Assembly (NCBI GenBank): GCA_002718375.1
Contig: PBEI01000017.1
Span: 13,655 to 19,436, forward strand
Direction of reading: 5' to 3'
DNA length: 5,782 nucleotides
Source: Gammaproteobacteria bacterium
GTDB lineage: Bacteria > Pseudomonadota > Gammaproteobacteria > UBA11654
Shown here: piece after piece, positions 5,181 to 5,782 of the stretch
How positions within the stretch are numbered: position 1 is the stretch's first letter
How the letters are laid out: each line of letters opens with the position of its first letter
Notes under the pieces: generated by a model
The model's input: only the letters and a program-made list of their open reading frames with translations
Told to the model about the DNA's origin: nothing
Databases searched by the model: none
Position numbers and translations under genes: made by a program

Positions 5181-5782
5181 ATGCAACCTACAAACACAAA
5201 AAATCCAGATTACTACCACAAGGTCGTTGATTGCCAATGGGGATGTCCTGCACACACAGATGTTCCTGGTTATATCAGACACATAGCACAGGGTGAGTAT
5301 ACACAAGCATATCTTTTAAATAGAGAATCGAATGTTTTTCCTGGAATTTTGGGAAGGGTTTGTGATAGACCATGTGAACCAGTCTGCAGAAGAGCAAGAG
5401 TCGATGAAGAGCCAGTTGCAATATGCAGACTAAAAAGGGTTGCGGGCGATCTCAAAGATGACTTTAAACCATATCTTCCACCAGTTCCGATCGAAAAAAA
5501 TGGAAAAAAGATTGCCATCATTGGTGCAGGATGTGCCTCAATGACAGTCGCAAATGATCTCCTACCGCTTGGCTACGAGATGGATGTTTTTGAATCACTT
5601 TCTGAAATGGGGGGGTTGATAAGGAGTAACATACCAAAATTCAGATTACCGCCAGAGGTGATTGATGAAGAATTTGATGTGATTGTAGAACAAGGCATTA
5701 ATCTACACTTGAATCATCCAATAGAAAGCTTGAAAAATCTTTTAGATGAAGATTATGACGCAGTATTAGTAGGCACAGGAGC
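5181..5782 (+). CDS. GltD-like Fe-S/FAD oxidoreductase, N-terminal part (cut by window end)
   Basis: The first 200 codons of a gene that continues past the window. It resembles the small-subunit fold of glutamate synthase and the N-terminal half of dihydropyrimidine dehydrogenase: an Fe-S helical domain followed by an FAD-binding Rossmann fold, normally passing electrons between NAD(P)H, flavin and Fe-S partners. Cysteines are C18, C22, C61, C65, C69 and C82 ('DCQWGCP', 'GRVCDRPCEPVCRR', 'VAICRLKR'); the leading C-x-x-C pair of GltD-type proteins is absent. The Rossmann motif is I-I-G115-A-G117-C-A-S120 instead of the usual G-x-G-P-A-G, with the ribose-binding E138 and M-G-G-L after it. 'IPKFRLPPEVIDEE' is a strong family match. 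The ATG at 5181 is set by an in-frame TAG at 5163; AGG just before it is too close to be a normal ribosome site. Partner and substrate are unknown; GltD itself is unlikely, since no gltB is in view. Confidence 0.85.
   Translation, partial: MQPTNTKNPDYYHKVVDCQWGCPAHTDVPGYIRHIAQGEYTQAYLLNRESNVFPGILGRVCDRPCEPVCRRARVDEEPVAICRLKRVAGDLKDDFKPYLPPVPIEKNGKKIAIIGAGCASMTVANDLLPLGYEMDVFESLSEMGGLIRSNIPKFRLPPEVIDEEFDVIVEQGINLHLNHPIESLKNLLDEDYDAVLVGTG

Noticed and set aside
5270..5521. Minus-strand open frame of 83 codons opposite the oxidoreductase
   Set aside because: The plus strand encodes the conserved Fe-S and Rossmann motifs here, so this is a shadow.
3686..5782. Dihydroorotase plus oxidoreductase read as a pyrimidine-degradation (PreTA-type) operon
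   Set aside because: The first enzyme has dihydroorotase residues rather than those of dihydropyrimidinase, the oxidoreductase N-terminus differs from PreT, and the 154-bp gap contains a possible own promoter.

Overview
The window is AT-rich bacterial DNA (GC roughly 40% by eye), gene-dense, with short intergenic gaps. It holds four complete protein genes and the start of a fifth. I see no RNA genes, insertion sequences, CRISPR repeats or phage genes. The mix of genes (a Tat-exported amidohydrolase, a TauD-type dioxygenase, a carboxylate-type MFS carrier, and a dihydroorotase of the 'DDQVHFREPG' type) suggests a free-living, probably aquatic, low-GC Gram-negative heterotroph. The lineage is not settled by the sequence; Pseudomonadota or a SAR324-like group is a guess.

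Left side, minus strand (read right to left): an MFS transporter (3634 to 2354), a Fe(II)/2-oxoglutarate dioxygenase of the TauD/TfdA family (2303 to 1470) and a twin-arginine-exported amidohydrolase (1467 to 37). The first gap is 50 bp and the second only 2 bp, so the three look like one operon: import, oxidise, hydrolyse. The substrate cannot be read from the sequence. The dioxygenase keeps all metal and 2-oxoglutarate residues but lacks matches to some taurine contacts of E. coli TauD.

Right side, plus strand: a complete dihydroorotase (3686 to 5026), the third step of de novo pyrimidine synthesis, and after a 154-bp gap the first 200 codons of a GltD-like Fe-S/FAD oxidoreductase that runs off the window (from 5181). 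The two arms are divergent and share a 51-bp spacer (3635-3685). That spacer contains a TATAAT/TATTAT element which could serve as the -10 box for both directions and would place the dihydroorotase transcript start at or next to its ATG.

The points most worth a second look are the near-symmetrical shared -10 with a possibly leaderless dihydroorotase mRNA, the uncharacterised transporter-dioxygenase-amidohydrolase cassette with its compartment puzzle, the Q-x-H replacement of the usual H-x-H metal motif in both metallohydrolases, and the reduced cysteine set of the oxidoreductase. I do not see clear evidence of a wholly new kind of system; the best candidate for undescribed biology is the catabolic cassette.
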